A stretch of 64,000 bases of DNA from Nitrospirota bacterium (lineage in GTDB: Bacteria; Nitrospirota; Nitrospiria; SBBL01; JAADHI01), in assembly GCA_029261135.1 (NCBI GenBank), contig JAJDBX010000063.1, positions 40,043-104,042 of the forward strand, read 5' to 3'. The translations under genes and the position numbers were made by a program. This document shows, piece by piece, positions 8,770 through 17,495 of this stretch (the stretch's first letter is position 1; each line of letters starts with the position of its first letter). Under the pieces are notes generated by a model that had not been told where the DNA came from, made no database searches, and saw only the letters and a list, made by a program, of their open reading frames with translations.

Positions 8770-11373
8770 ATGAGTTCACGAGTCACACTCATCATTAACG
8801 GGAAGGAAGTCACCGTCGAGGCAGGTACTCGGGTGATTGAAGCCGCGAAGCAGGCGGGCACAGAAATTCCGCATTTTTGCTATCATCCCAAGTTGAAGCC
8901 CGATGCCAACTGCCGCATGTGCCTGGTCGAAATTGAAAAGGTTCCCAAGCTCCAAACCTCCTGTAGCACACCCGTGGCGGAGGGCATGGTGGTCACGACG
9001 GAATCTGAAAAGGTCGTCGAAGCCCAGAAAGGTGTGATGGCTTTTCTTTTGGGCAACCATCCTCTGGATTGTCCAGAGTGTGATCAGGGCGGTGAATGCC
9101 AGCTTCAGGATTTTGCCCATCAGTATGGCGCGATGACTTCGCCTTTTGGGGAAACGAAGCGCACTTTTGAAAAAACCTATTTTGGCCCCCTCATCGAAAA
9201 AGAAATGAACCGTTGTGTGAGTTGCCTGCGCTGTGTTCGTTATTGCGATGAAGTGATCGGCTCCAATTCTTTGGGCTCCATGAACCGAGGTGCGATGCAT
9301 GAAGTCGGGGCTTTTGCGAATCATGAACTTGAATGCGAATTTTGTGGTGGCTGTATTCAGATTTGTCCGGTCGGGGCTTTGACCTCTCGCTTGTCTATGT
9401 TTGACTACAGAACCTGGCAGTTGAATAAGACGGATACGGTCTGCAACTACTGCGGGGACGGCTGTTCCTTGACCCTGGAAACGGTTCAAGAAGATGTGAA
9501 GCGGGTCAGCTCTGAGGCAGGTACGGGTCGCAATACCGGGGATCTTTGTTCGCGAGGGTTCTTTGGTTATAGTGCGATCAACCATGAGTCGCGTCTCTCT
9601 CGTCCCTTGCTCCGAGGTGATGGAGGAGACCTTGAAGTGACTTGGGAATGGGCTTATCAGAAGACCGTTGATGGCCTGAAAGGGATTGTTGAAGCACATG
9701 GCGCGAAAGCTGTTGGCGGGATCATTTCAGCCCAATGCACCAACGAAGAGGTGTATCTTTTTCAGAAATTAATGCGGGAAACCGTGGGGACGCCTCACAT
9801 TGACAGTGGCGCGCGTTACGGTTATATCAATGCGGTCTCTGCTTTGACCCAGGTCTTTGGCACGGCCCGATTGACGCATTACGAAGATATTTTGGCATCG
9901 GATTGTCTTCTTGTTTTTGCAGGGGAGATGACTGAAACGAACCCGATCACTGCCCTAAAGGTCAAAGAAGCCATTCGCCAAAATAAAGCAAAACTGATTA
10001 CGGTGTCCCCCTATCGCTCGAAAAGAGAGACTTACATTAGTCATCTTCCGCATTTGGCGCATCAACACCTTCAAATTCGAGTGGGCACGGAAAATACGGC
10101 AATTCTGGGTTTGACGAAGGCGATTCTTGAAAAAAGCCCCGCGTCAGAGATGCCTGAAGCCCTATTATCCAAAGTACAGTCTGCGGTCTCAAACATCTCA
10201 TTTTCAGAGATTGAGACCGTCACAGGTATTTCAGAACAGCAATTTGTGGATGCGGGGACCCTTTTTTCAGAGGCCAAACAGGGTGTCATGATTGTGGGTC
10301 GTTCTGTTTTGCGTGGAAACGATGGTTATCAGTCAATGCTCCGTATTGCCGAACTGGCCATATTATCCGGGCAAGTGGGTCGTCCGGGAACCGGCATTCT
10401 AGCCTTGTCAAAAGAGAGTAATGCCTTTGGTGCCATTGAAATGGGCGGTACCCCGGAATTTCTCCCAGGGTTTCAAGAAACGAGTGAAGCAGAAAAAGGA
10501 TATACGGTCATCGAAATGATCGACGCTGCGGCGCGTGGAGAAATCAAGGCGCTCTACTTGGTGGGTGAGAACCCGCTTCGGTCGATTCCTCAGAAGAAAG
10601 TGGCTGCCGCACTTGAAAACCTCGAATTTTTAATTTGCCAAGATCTTTATTCGACAGAGACCACGGCTTTGGCGCACATTGTTTTGCCGGCGACCAGTTA
10701 TGCCGAGAAGTCTGGGCGCTTTACGAATCATGAGGGAGAGACGCAGAAGCTTCGACAGGCTATTGATCCGCTTGGCAATGCAAAACCCGATTGGCAGATC
10801 TTTTCAACATTAATTAATAAAATGAAAACGGAAGATAAAATCCCTTATCAGAAACTATTGGGGCATTCGTCTGTGGATGTTGTTTGGAAAGAAGCCGTCA
10901 TGGCCATGCCTCCAGGATGGCCTGTACTTTCAAATGAGGGAATTTCAGCACAGATTTCGTCCTATGCGGCTGATGCTGATATTCGCTGGACGCTTCCAGA
11001 ACCATCGCCCCAAGGGGAGGGCTTTGATCTTCAGGTGGGGCAAAGCCTCTTCCATGCTGGAAAGATGTCCACCTATGCTTCTGGACTGACGACCCTTTTA
11101 GATTCCCCCGTGTTGCTGATGAACCCTGAAGATGCAGAACGCTTGGAAATAGAAGACGGGGAACTTGTTCAGCTTTCTGCCGAGGGCGAGCAAGTCATGG
11201 TTCAGCTTCCGGTGAAGGCGAGCAAGAAGATTGCGGAGGGCACCTTATTTGTCCCGGAACATTTTTCACTGAATGTAAAAACATTGCTTCCTCTGACGCT
11301 TGATGCGACAACGGGCGTTCCCTACGGAGATCACGGCAGGGTTTCTTTGTCTAAGGTGAGGGTTACCGCTTAA
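8770..11373 (+). CDS. nuoG: NADH-quinone oxidoreductase subunit G
   Basis: NuoG (75-kDa subunit) extends the iron-sulfur chain. In order: an N-terminal [2Fe-2S] ferredoxin domain (Cys37, 48, 51, 65), the His/Cys cluster motif HPLDCPECDQGGEC, two ferredoxin-like four-cysteine motifs (CVSCLRCVRYC and CEFCGGCIQICP), then a molybdopterin-oxidoreductase-like domain beginning with CNYCGDGC, where some NuoG proteins hold an extra cluster (N7), and a C-terminal molybdopterin-binding-like domain from ~residue 750. The 867-residue length is normal for the long form. The large antisense frame within it is a shadow. Confidence 0.95.
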   Translation: MSSRVTLIINGKEVTVEAGTRVIEAAKQAGTEIPHFCYHPKLKPDANCRMCLVEIEKVPKLQTSCSTPVAEGMVVTTESEKVVEAQKGVMAFLLGNHPLDCPECDQGGECQLQDFAHQYGAMTSPFGETKRTFEKTYFGPLIEKEMNRCVSCLRCVRYCDEVIGSNSLGSMNRGAMHEVGAFANHELECEFCGGCIQICPVGALTSRLSMFDYRTWQLNKTDTVCNYCGDGCSLTLETVQEDVKRVSSEAGTGRNTGDLCSRGFFGYSAINHESRLSRPLLRGDGGDLEVTWEWAYQKTVDGLKGIVEAHGAKAVGGIISAQCTNEEVYLFQKLMRETVGTPHIDSGARYGYINAVSALTQVFGTARLTHYEDILASDCLLVFAGEMTETNPITALKVKEAIRQNKAKLITVSPYRSKRETYISHLPHLAHQHLQIRVGTENTAILGLTKAILEKSPASEMPEALLSKVQSAVSNISFSEIETVTGISEQQFVDAGTLFSEAKQGVMIVGRSVLRGNDGYQSMLRIAELAILSGQVGRPGTGILALSKESNAFGAIEMGGTPEFLPGFQETSEAEKGYTVIEMIDAAARGEIKALYLVGENPLRSIPQKKVAAALENLEFLICQDLYSTETTALAHIVLPATSYAEKSGRFTNHEGETQKLRQAIDPLGNAKPDWQIFSTLINKMKTEDKIPYQKLLGHSSVDVVWKEAVMAMPPGWPVLSNEGISAQISSYAADADIRWTLPEPSPQGEGFDLQVGQSLFHAGKMSTYASGLTTLLDSPVLLMNPEDAERLEIEDGELVQLSAEGEQVMVQLPVKASKKIAEGTLFVPEHFSLNVKTLLPLTLDATTGVPYGDHGRVSLSKVRVTA

Positions 11374-11395
11374 TGAAGAGCGCTGAAGGAATAAA

Positions 11396-12412
11396 ATGGA
11401 ACTAGCGATTCAGGTACTCGTCATTCTTGCTCAGATTGCTGCGGTGCTGGGTGTTGTGTTGACCCATGTGGCCTATCTCACTTATGCAGAGCGGAAAATC
11501 TTGAGCGATATGCAGGATAGGCTCGGCCCGATGGAAGTGGGGCCACATGGCTTGTTGCAGCCTCTAGCCGATGGATTGAAGCTCTTTTTTAAAGAAGATA
11601 TTATCCCCGCCGGCGCCAATAAAATTATCTTTTCAGCCGCGCCAATATTGGTGCTCGTTCCAGCCTTGATTGGTTTTGCCGTGATCCCCTTTGGCCGGGA
11701 TTCACTTCAGCTTGGAGCGATAGAAATTACGCCCTATATCACCGATATTAATATCGGATTGCTCTATATCCTGGCTTTCTCGTCCATTGGTGCGTATGGC
11801 ATTTTATTGGGTGGTTGGGCCTCAAATAGTAAATATGCCTTACTTGGAGGACTTCGTTCAGCTGCGCAAGTGATTAGTTATGAGTTGCCCTTGGGTTTGG
11901 CTTTGGTGGGGCCGGTGCTTTTGGCAGGATCACTTTCTCTGAAGACGATGACAGAGGCACAAGGCGGGGGGTTCTGGCATTGGTATGTCGTTTCTCAACC
12001 GGTGGCTTTTGTGATTTATATGATTTGCGCCATTGCAGAAACAAACCGTCTTCCCTTTGATATGCCAGAGGCAGAAAGTGAACTGGTGGCAGGGTTTTTT
12101 ACGGAATATTCAGGCATGCGGTTTTCCTTTTTCTTTCTGGCAGAATATGCCAACATGATCCTTGTGTCCTGTGTAGCCGTGGTGGCATTTTTAGGCGGAT
12201 GGCAGGCGCCGCTCCCTGTGCTTGATTTTATTCCCCCAGTGGTTTGGTTTTTAGCAAAAGTCTATTTTTTGCTTTTTTTCTATATCTGGTTACGTGCCAC
12301 AGTACCACGATTGCGTTTTGATCAGCTGATGGCTTTTGGTTGGAAAATAATGCTTCCAATCGCCTTGGTCAATGTTTTATTCACATCGATCGCGAAATAC
12401 ATATTTAGCTAA
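11396..12412 (+). CDS. nuoH: NADH-quinone oxidoreductase subunit H
   Basis: NuoH (ND1) is the membrane subunit that closes the quinone chamber and couples it to the antiporter arm. It has about eight helices, with the conserved [15 protein letters not shown] in the first loop, [11 protein letters not shown], and the [20 protein letters not shown] loop that carries coupling acidic residues. The length is 338 residues. It precedes nuoI, whose likely start lies just after the nuoH stop. Confidence 0.96.
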   Translation: MELAIQVLVILAQIAAVLGVVLTHVAYLTYAERKILSDMQDRLGPMEVGPHGLLQPLADGLKLFFKEDIIPAGANKIIFSAAPILVLVPALIGFAVIPFGRDSLQLGAIEITPYITDINIGLLYILAFSSIGAYGILLGGWASNSKYALLGGLRSAAQVISYELPLGLALVGPVLLAGSLSLKTMTEAQGGGFWHWYVVSQPVAFVIYMICAIAETNRLPFDMPEAESELVAGFFTEYSGMRFSFFFLAEYANMILVSCVAVVAFLGGWQAPLPVLDFIPPVVWFLAKVYFLLFFYIWLRATVPRLRFDQLMAFGWKIMLPIALVNVLFTSIAKYIFS

Positions 12413-12425
12413 AAGGGATTTGAGG

Positions 12426-12980
12426 ATGTCTGCCCCGAACAGTTTACTAAAAACAATATTTTTCACTGAGATTCTTCAGGGACTGGCCCTCACGCTCAAA
12501 CATCTCATTAAAGGGAAGAGTATCACAGAGCAGTATCCCCGTGAAAAACCGAATTTACCCGATGGTTGGCGGGGGGCGATTGTACATCTTCGTTATGACG
12601 ATGGGACTGAAAAATGTGTGGGCTGTGCACTTTGTGAAGCCGCATGTCCTTCACACTGTATTACTGTCATCAGTGCCGAGCGACCCGATTTGCCCCAAAA
12701 ACGCATTGCAGAAACCTACATTCTGGATATGACAAAATGTGTTTTTTGCGGTTTTTGTGTTCAGGCCTGTCCTGTGAACGCATTGGCTTCGAGTAAAGAG
12801 TATGAACTGGCCACGACGGACAAACGCAGTTTAATAATGACAAAAGACACCATGCTGGATTTGGGAGATAAGTACTTTCGCGTCAGGGAAAAACGTCCGG
12901 AGGACTCAGCCGCAAAAATAAATCTATTTGAAGGATTAAAATCGAATGGATTCCCGCATGCAAAGAAAGGCAAAGCCTGA
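12426..12980 (+). CDS. nuoI: NADH-quinone oxidoreductase subunit I
   Basis: NuoI (23-kDa subunit) carries clusters N6a and N6b. Two ferredoxin motifs are present: CVGCALCEAACP and CVFCGFCVQACP. The start is placed at ATG 12426, preceded by TGAGG, which gives 184 residues beginning MSAPNSLLK; the upstream ATG at 12372 would lie within nuoH. The TGA stop shares its last base with the nuoJ ATG. Confidence 0.94.
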   Translation: MSAPNSLLKTIFFTEILQGLALTLKHLIKGKSITEQYPREKPNLPDGWRGAIVHLRYDDGTEKCVGCALCEAACPSHCITVISAERPDLPQKRIAETYILDMTKCVFCGFCVQACPVNALASSKEYELATTDKRSLIMTKDTMLDLGDKYFRVREKRPEDSAAKINLFEGLKSNGFPHAKKGKA

Positions 12981-13549
12981 TGGTTGCGCAATTGCTTTTT
13001 TTCTATTTTGGCGGGATGGCCGTTGCCGGCGCTGTGGTTGCCATATTTAACGCCAATCTCGTCTATAGCGCACTGGCGTTGTTGATGACCTTTATCCACA
13101 TCGCAGGGATTTATATCTTACTCAATGCCGAATTTATTGCTGCCGTACAGATCATTGTTTATGCGGGGGCGATTTTGGTGACCTATGTGTTTGTGTTGAT
13201 GCTTTTTAATCCCGAGCAAGAGAAGCGGTATTTCCATAAGCAATATAAAATAGGAGGTTTCCTGGGTGCCGCCTTATTATTTTTGATGTTGTTTGCGGGT
13301 TTTAAAACAGAAATATTAAGCCAAGCGGGGCCAATGACTGCGGAATCAATTCAAGAGATTGGCCATACGCGTGCGATTGGCATGGCACTTTTTACTGATT
13401 TTATTTTTCCTTTTGAGATTGCATCATTAATTTTATTGGTCGCGATGTTTGGCGCCATTGTCCTCGCAGGACGGGGGAAAATACGGAAGAGGGGCCCGGG
13501 GGGCCGTGTTGATCTCTCATCACGAAATGTGACAAAAGAGGCCTCATAA
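12980..13549 (+). CDS. nuoJ: NADH-quinone oxidoreductase subunit J
   Basis: NuoJ (ND6) is a five-helix membrane subunit that contributes to the central hydrophilic axis. The helix containing VYAGAILVTYVFVLML is the characteristic pi-bulge helix of this family. It overlaps nuoI by one base and ends three bases before nuoK. The 189-residue length is normal, with a basic C-terminal tail. Confidence 0.94.
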   Translation: MVAQLLFFYFGGMAVAGAVVAIFNANLVYSALALLMTFIHIAGIYILLNAEFIAAVQIIVYAGAILVTYVFVLMLFNPEQEKRYFHKQYKIGGFLGAALLFLMLFAGFKTEILSQAGPMTAESIQEIGHTRAIGMALFTDFIFPFEIASLILLVAMFGAIVLAGRGKIRKRGPGGRVDLSSRNVTKEAS

Positions 13550-13552
13550 ATC

Positions 13553-13855
13553 ATGATTCCTTTAGAGTGGTATATCACCCTCGGATTTTTCCTGTTTTCA
13601 ATCGGGGTCGTGGGAGTTTTAATTCGGAGAAACATCATCATGGTGCTTCTTTCGATTGAATTGATTTTAAATTCTGCCAATATTACTTTCGTGGCTTATT
13701 CGAACTATCACCAAATCATCACCGGCCAGATGATGGTATTTTTTATATTAACCATGGCAGCGGCAGAGGTCGCCTTGGGTCTTGCATTGGTGATTGCCCT
13801 TTTCCGGGTGAAAACAACCCTCAATGTCGATCAAATTAATCTCTTAAAATGGTAG
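13553..13855 (+). CDS. nuoK: NADH-quinone oxidoreductase subunit K
   Basis: NuoK (ND4L) has three helices and the two buried glutamates used in proton transfer: one in LLSIELILNSANI and one in MAAAEVALGLALV. It is 100 residues, the standard length, and sits in the usual order after nuoJ. What follows it is unusual: a MrpD-like antiporter gene in place of nuoL. Confidence 0.95.
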   Translation: MIPLEWYITLGFFLFSIGVVGVLIRRNIIMVLLSIELILNSANITFVAYSNYHQIITGQMMVFFILTMAAAEVALGLALVIALFRVKTTLNVDQINLLKW

Positions 13856-13865
13856 TGTTTTTCTG

Positions 13866-15365
13866 ATGGATATCCCTTCAATTCGGCCCATGCTGGTGAT
13901 GCTGGTCTCTTTAATCGGAGCAGGCCTGATCATCGCAAACAGAGAGAATCCCAATAAACGAGAACTCTGTTCCTTAGGCACTGCGGTTACCAAGTTTCTG
14001 CTTGTTATTTCGATGCTCCCCGGGGTTTTGGAAGGTAATACCTACAGTTTTACGCTGTTTACCTTTTTAGAAGAAGTGTCTTTTTCTTTAAGGGTTGATG
14101 CCCTCGGTATTACGTTTGCGGTCGTGGCTTCCACATTGTGGATGATTACCTCTGTTTATTCTATTGGGTATATGCGGCCGACGAAGGAGCATGCGCAAAC
14201 CCGCTTTTATGCCTGTTTTGCCGTGACGCTTTCGATGACCATGGGTGTGGCTTTTTCGGCAAACCTTGTTACCTTGTATCTTTTTTATGAGATGTTGACC
14301 CTCATTACCTATCCTTTGGTTTCACACAAGCAGACTGAAGTGGCCTATGCTGGAGCGAATAAATACCTGTTCTATCTTTTGGGGACGTCTAAGGCTTTTT
14401 TATTGGCCGGGATGATTCTGACCTATGCCGTTGCGGGTACACTCGATTTTCAACATGGGGGACTTTTCCCGGACGGGGTGAATTCGACCGTACTGGTGAT
14501 TATCTATTTTCTCTTGTTGTTCGGTGTCGGGAAAGCAGCAATTATGCCATTTCATGCTTGGTTGCCTGCTGCAATGGTGGCTCCGACACCTGTGAGTGCA
14601 TTACTCCACGCTGTGGCTGTTGTAAATACAGGGGTTTTCTCGGTACTCCGGATCATTTTTCATGTGTTTGGTGTTGATTTAATGCAATCTCTACATTTGG
14701 GGACGGTGACGGCGGTGTTGGCTTCTTTCACCATTGTCATGGCCTCTCTTTTTGCAATGACACGCGATAATTTAAAAGCGCGACTGGCCTACTCGACAGT
14801 GAGCCAATTGTCCTATATTGTTTTGGGCGGAGCCCTTCTTTCCGTATCGGGGATGACCGGTGGGATTATTCATATTGCGAATCATGCCTTTTCTAAAATT
14901 ACCTTGTTTTATGCGGCAGGATCAATATATGTGATTACACATAAAACTGATATTTCACAAATGAAAGGTATTGGAAGGCAATTGCCTTTGACGATGGCGG
15001 CTTTTTCGATTGGAGCACTCAGCATGATTGGAGTGCCGCCGGTGTCTGGTTTTACCTCTAAATGGTTCCTTGCCTTAGGATCGATTGAATCGAACCAGAT
15101 TCCCGTGTTGATTGTTTTATTGACCAGTACCTTACTGAATGCGGGTTATTTTCTTCCGATTATTTATAATGCTTTTTTTAAAGCACCCGATGAAGAACCC
15201 GCACATGCAGTGGCGGGCGACAAAGATGGTGGTGAGTCCCATAAAATTAATGAGGCAGATCATAAATACCTCGTCGGGCCCCTTTGTGTGACGGCGGTCA
15301 TTGCGGTCTTGCTGGGTATCTTTCCGAACCTTTTTCTTAACCTTGCAAACTTGGTGATTGGATAA
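13866..15365 (+). CDS. Extra MrpD-like antiporter subunit of complex I
   Basis: A 499-residue protein of about 14 helices in the NuoL/M/N and MrpA/D antiporter family. It shows the helix-5 glutamate in LYLFYEMLTLITYPL, a helix-7 lysine in GVGKAAIMPFHAWLP, LKARLAYSTVSQLSY, NHAFSKITLFY and the late lysine in GFTSKWF. All charged residues expected of a proton-translocating half-channel pair are thus visible. It most resembles the stand-alone subunit D of cation/proton antiporters and lacks the long C-terminal lateral helix of NuoL. It is encoded between nuoK and another antiporter-like gene, overlapping the next small gene by one base, so it is very probably built into the complex as a fourth pumping module. 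Confidence 0.85.
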   Translation: MDIPSIRPMLVMLVSLIGAGLIIANRENPNKRELCSLGTAVTKFLLVISMLPGVLEGNTYSFTLFTFLEEVSFSLRVDALGITFAVVASTLWMITSVYSIGYMRPTKEHAQTRFYACFAVTLSMTMGVAFSANLVTLYLFYEMLTLITYPLVSHKQTEVAYAGANKYLFYLLGTSKAFLLAGMILTYAVAGTLDFQHGGLFPDGVNSTVLVIIYFLLLFGVGKAAIMPFHAWLPAAMVAPTPVSALLHAVAVVNTGVFSVLRIIFHVFGVDLMQSLHLGTVTAVLASFTIVMASLFAMTRDNLKARLAYSTVSQLSYIVLGGALLSVSGMTGGIIHIANHAFSKITLFYAAGSIYVITHKTDISQMKGIGRQLPLTMAAFSIGALSMIGVPPVSGFTSKWFLALGSIESNQIPVLIVLLTSTLLNAGYFLPIIYNAFFKAPDEEPAHAVAGDKDGGESHKINEADHKYLVGPLCVTAVIAVLLGIFPNLFLNLANLVIG

Positions 15366-15637
15366 TGTGGATTATACATTGGCTTGAAAAAATAATTGAG
15401 AATCCGGAAGAGATGAAGAAAACGAAGAAGTTTTTTCTTTATTTCGGGATTGCCCTCGTTGTCATTGACGTCGTGATCCATATCCCGAGCTTGCATCTCG
15501 TGCATATTTATTTTCTGTGGGATTGGGTTCCTGGGTTTTCTTCGCTTTATGGCTTTATTTCAACTTATCTGATCATTGTGATCTCAAAATGGATTGGGCA
15601 TGCCTTTTTGATGAAACCTGAGAATTTTTATGATTGA
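15365..15637 (+). CDS. Small two-helix membrane protein within the nuo operon
   Basis: The protein has 90 residues and is not recognised. A short amphipathic N-terminus with several Lys and Glu is followed by two hydrophobic helices (about residues 24-45 and 60-80) joined by a His/Trp-rich segment (HLVHIYFLWDW). Its start codon overlaps the stop of the MrpD-like gene, and its end overlaps the following antiporter gene, so it is translated in lockstep with both. By position it may be an accessory subunit that fits or links the extra antiporter subunit in complex I; small Mrp subunits are a possible analogy, but no sequence signature proves it. Confidence 0.75.
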   Translation: MWIIHWLEKIIENPEEMKKTKKFFLYFGIALVVIDVVIHIPSLHLVHIYFLWDWVPGFSSLYGFISTYLIIVISKWIGHAFLMKPENFYD

Positions 15638-17477
15638 TATCTGGATCCATCCAGGCTTTCTATTTTTTCTTGCGGCTGCGGTACTTCCCTTCGTAAAAGT
15701 ACAATGGAAGTCAATCTATAAGCTGGCTGTGCCTGTTTTAGGGTTTATCGCATTACTTATTGTGCCGCATGGCAATCATGGTGTTTTGCCTTTGCTGGGT
15801 CAGACCGAGATGATCTTTGGTCGGGTCGATAAGCTGAGCCTGGTTTTTGGTTATGTCATCGCCATTGCGACCTTCATTGGCATGGTCTTTTCCCTCCATG
15901 TGAAGAATGATAAGGAGCATATGGCCGGCCTTGTTTATGCGGGGTCTGCATTGGGAACCGTTTTTGCCGGAGACCTGTTAACCATCTTTCTTTTTTGGGA
16001 GATCATGGCCTTCTCTTCCGCCATGCTGATTTTTTATGCGCCTTGGAAAAGAGCGGAGGAAGTCGGGATGCGTTATCTCTATGTCCATATTTTCGGAGGA
16101 CTTCTTCTCTTGGCGGGGATCTTTATCTATGTTGGCAATACGGGAGAAATTGCCTTTAATGCCATGCCTAAAGAAGGCATTGGCCCGATGTTGATCTTGA
16201 GCGGATTTTTACTAAATGCCGCAGTCCCGCCGCTCTCGGCCTGGTTGCCTGATGCCTACCCCGAATCGACGATCACGGGGGTCGTCTTTATGAGTGCGCT
16301 CACAACAAAAACGGCTGTTTATGTGTTACTCCGGGGGTATGCCGGAACAGAAATTCTTGTCCCATTAGGCGTATTTATGGCCCTTTATGGTGTTGTCTAT
16401 GCCGTGATTGAAAATGATATCCGGCGATTGCTTGCCTATCACATCATTAGTCAGGTCGGCTACATGGTGGCTGGGGCTGGCATGGGCTCTGAGATGGCTG
16501 TCAATGGCGCGACCTCTCATGCATTCGCACACATCCTTTATAAAGGATTATTGATGATGGGCATGAGTTCCGTCATCCTCATGACAGGTTTAAGAAAACT
16601 AACAGATCTCGGTGGACTTTATAAATATATGCCTTGGACCTTTATGTTCTATATGGTTGGTGGTTTTGCCATTTCGGGTTTTCCTTACTTTTCAGGCTTT
16701 GTGAGTAAGTCGATGGTTATTTCTGCGGCTTCTGAACTTCATCGACCCTGGGTGGCTATGTTACTCACCTTGGCTTCCGCCGGGACATTTCTACATACCG
16801 GTTTGAAACTTCCCTATTATGTTTTTTTCTGGAAAGATTGGGATCAGACAAAAATTAAAGCCGTTGATCCACCCAAAAATATGTTGTGGGGAATGGGCCT
16901 CGCTGCCTTTGCCTGTACCTTTATCGGTGTTTTTCCTGAGGCGCTTTATCAAGCGCTCCCCTTTGAATCAGACTACCACCCTTATACTTGGGGCCACGTG
17001 ATCGGGGCATATCAGATTCTCTTATTAACCGCCGTCGGGTTCTTCATGTTATTGAAAAAATTAGATCCCACTGTCACCATCAGCATGGACACAGATTGGA
17101 CCTATCGGAAGGCCATTGGTGGTTTCCTGTGGTTTATCAAAAAACCCGTGGTTCGTTACGAAACTTTTATTACCGAAGTCTATAAAAAGGTTTTGATTGA
17201 ACCGGTCAAAAAGTTTTCTAAGATAGGATGGACAGTGGACACCTGGGTTTTTGACGGCCTTGTCAATGCTGCGGGATGGGCCACGCTCTTAGAAAGCAAA
17301 ATTTCTGAGATGTTCGACATGCATGTCATTGATGCTTCTATAACAAAGGTGCCTGCAATGATTGGCGCCAGCGCAAGACGTTTGCGAAAAACACAAACGG
17401 GCTCAATCCAAAATTACATTATGGTGATGGTTGTGGGGGTCGTTATCCTCGCCATCGCTTCATTTATTTTTTATTAG
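15630..17477 (+). CDS. MrpD-like distal antiporter subunit with NuoL-type C-terminal tail
   Basis: The 615-residue protein takes the place of NuoL. Helix 5 has a glutamate (IFLFWEIMAFSSAM), and NDIRRLLAYHIISQVGY and HAFAHILYKGLL are family motifs. The helix-7 region reads NAAVPPLSAWLPDAYPE, where the usual lysine is absent, as in some MrpD-like proteins; a lysine in ALTTKTAVYVL may act instead. From about residue 485 there is a ~110-residue amphipathic stretch and a final helix beginning QTGSIQNY, the pattern of NuoL's lateral helix plus last membrane helix. No other NuoL candidate exists in the operon, so this is the likely distal pump that clamps the membrane arm. Confidence 0.85.
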   Translation: MIDIWIHPGFLFFLAAAVLPFVKVQWKSIYKLAVPVLGFIALLIVPHGNHGVLPLLGQTEMIFGRVDKLSLVFGYVIAIATFIGMVFSLHVKNDKEHMAGLVYAGSALGTVFAGDLLTIFLFWEIMAFSSAMLIFYAPWKRAEEVGMRYLYVHIFGGLLLLAGIFIYVGNTGEIAFNAMPKEGIGPMLILSGFLLNAAVPPLSAWLPDAYPESTITGVVFMSALTTKTAVYVLLRGYAGTEILVPLGVFMALYGVVYAVIENDIRRLLAYHIISQVGYMVAGAGMGSEMAVNGATSHAFAHILYKGLLMMGMSSVILMTGLRKLTDLGGLYKYMPWTFMFYMVGGFAISGFPYFSGFVSKSMVISAASELHRPWVAMLLTLASAGTFLHTGLKLPYYVFFWKDWDQTKIKAVDPPKNMLWGMGLAAFACTFIGVFPEALYQALPFESDYHPYTWGHVIGAYQILLLTAVGFFMLLKKLDPTVTISMDTDWTYRKAIGGFLWFIKKPVVRYETFITEVYKKVLIEPVKKFSKIGWTVDTWVFDGLVNAAGWATLLESKISEMFDMHVIDASITKVPAMIGASARRLRKTQTGSIQNYIMVMVVGVVILAIASFIFY

Positions 17478-17495
17478 GTTCAATTAGGAGGTTCC

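Noticed and set aside
8776..9699. 307-residue minus-strand open frame opposite nuoG
   Set aside because: It mirrors a well-conserved coding strand, has no domain and lies fully inside nuoG, so it is a shadow.
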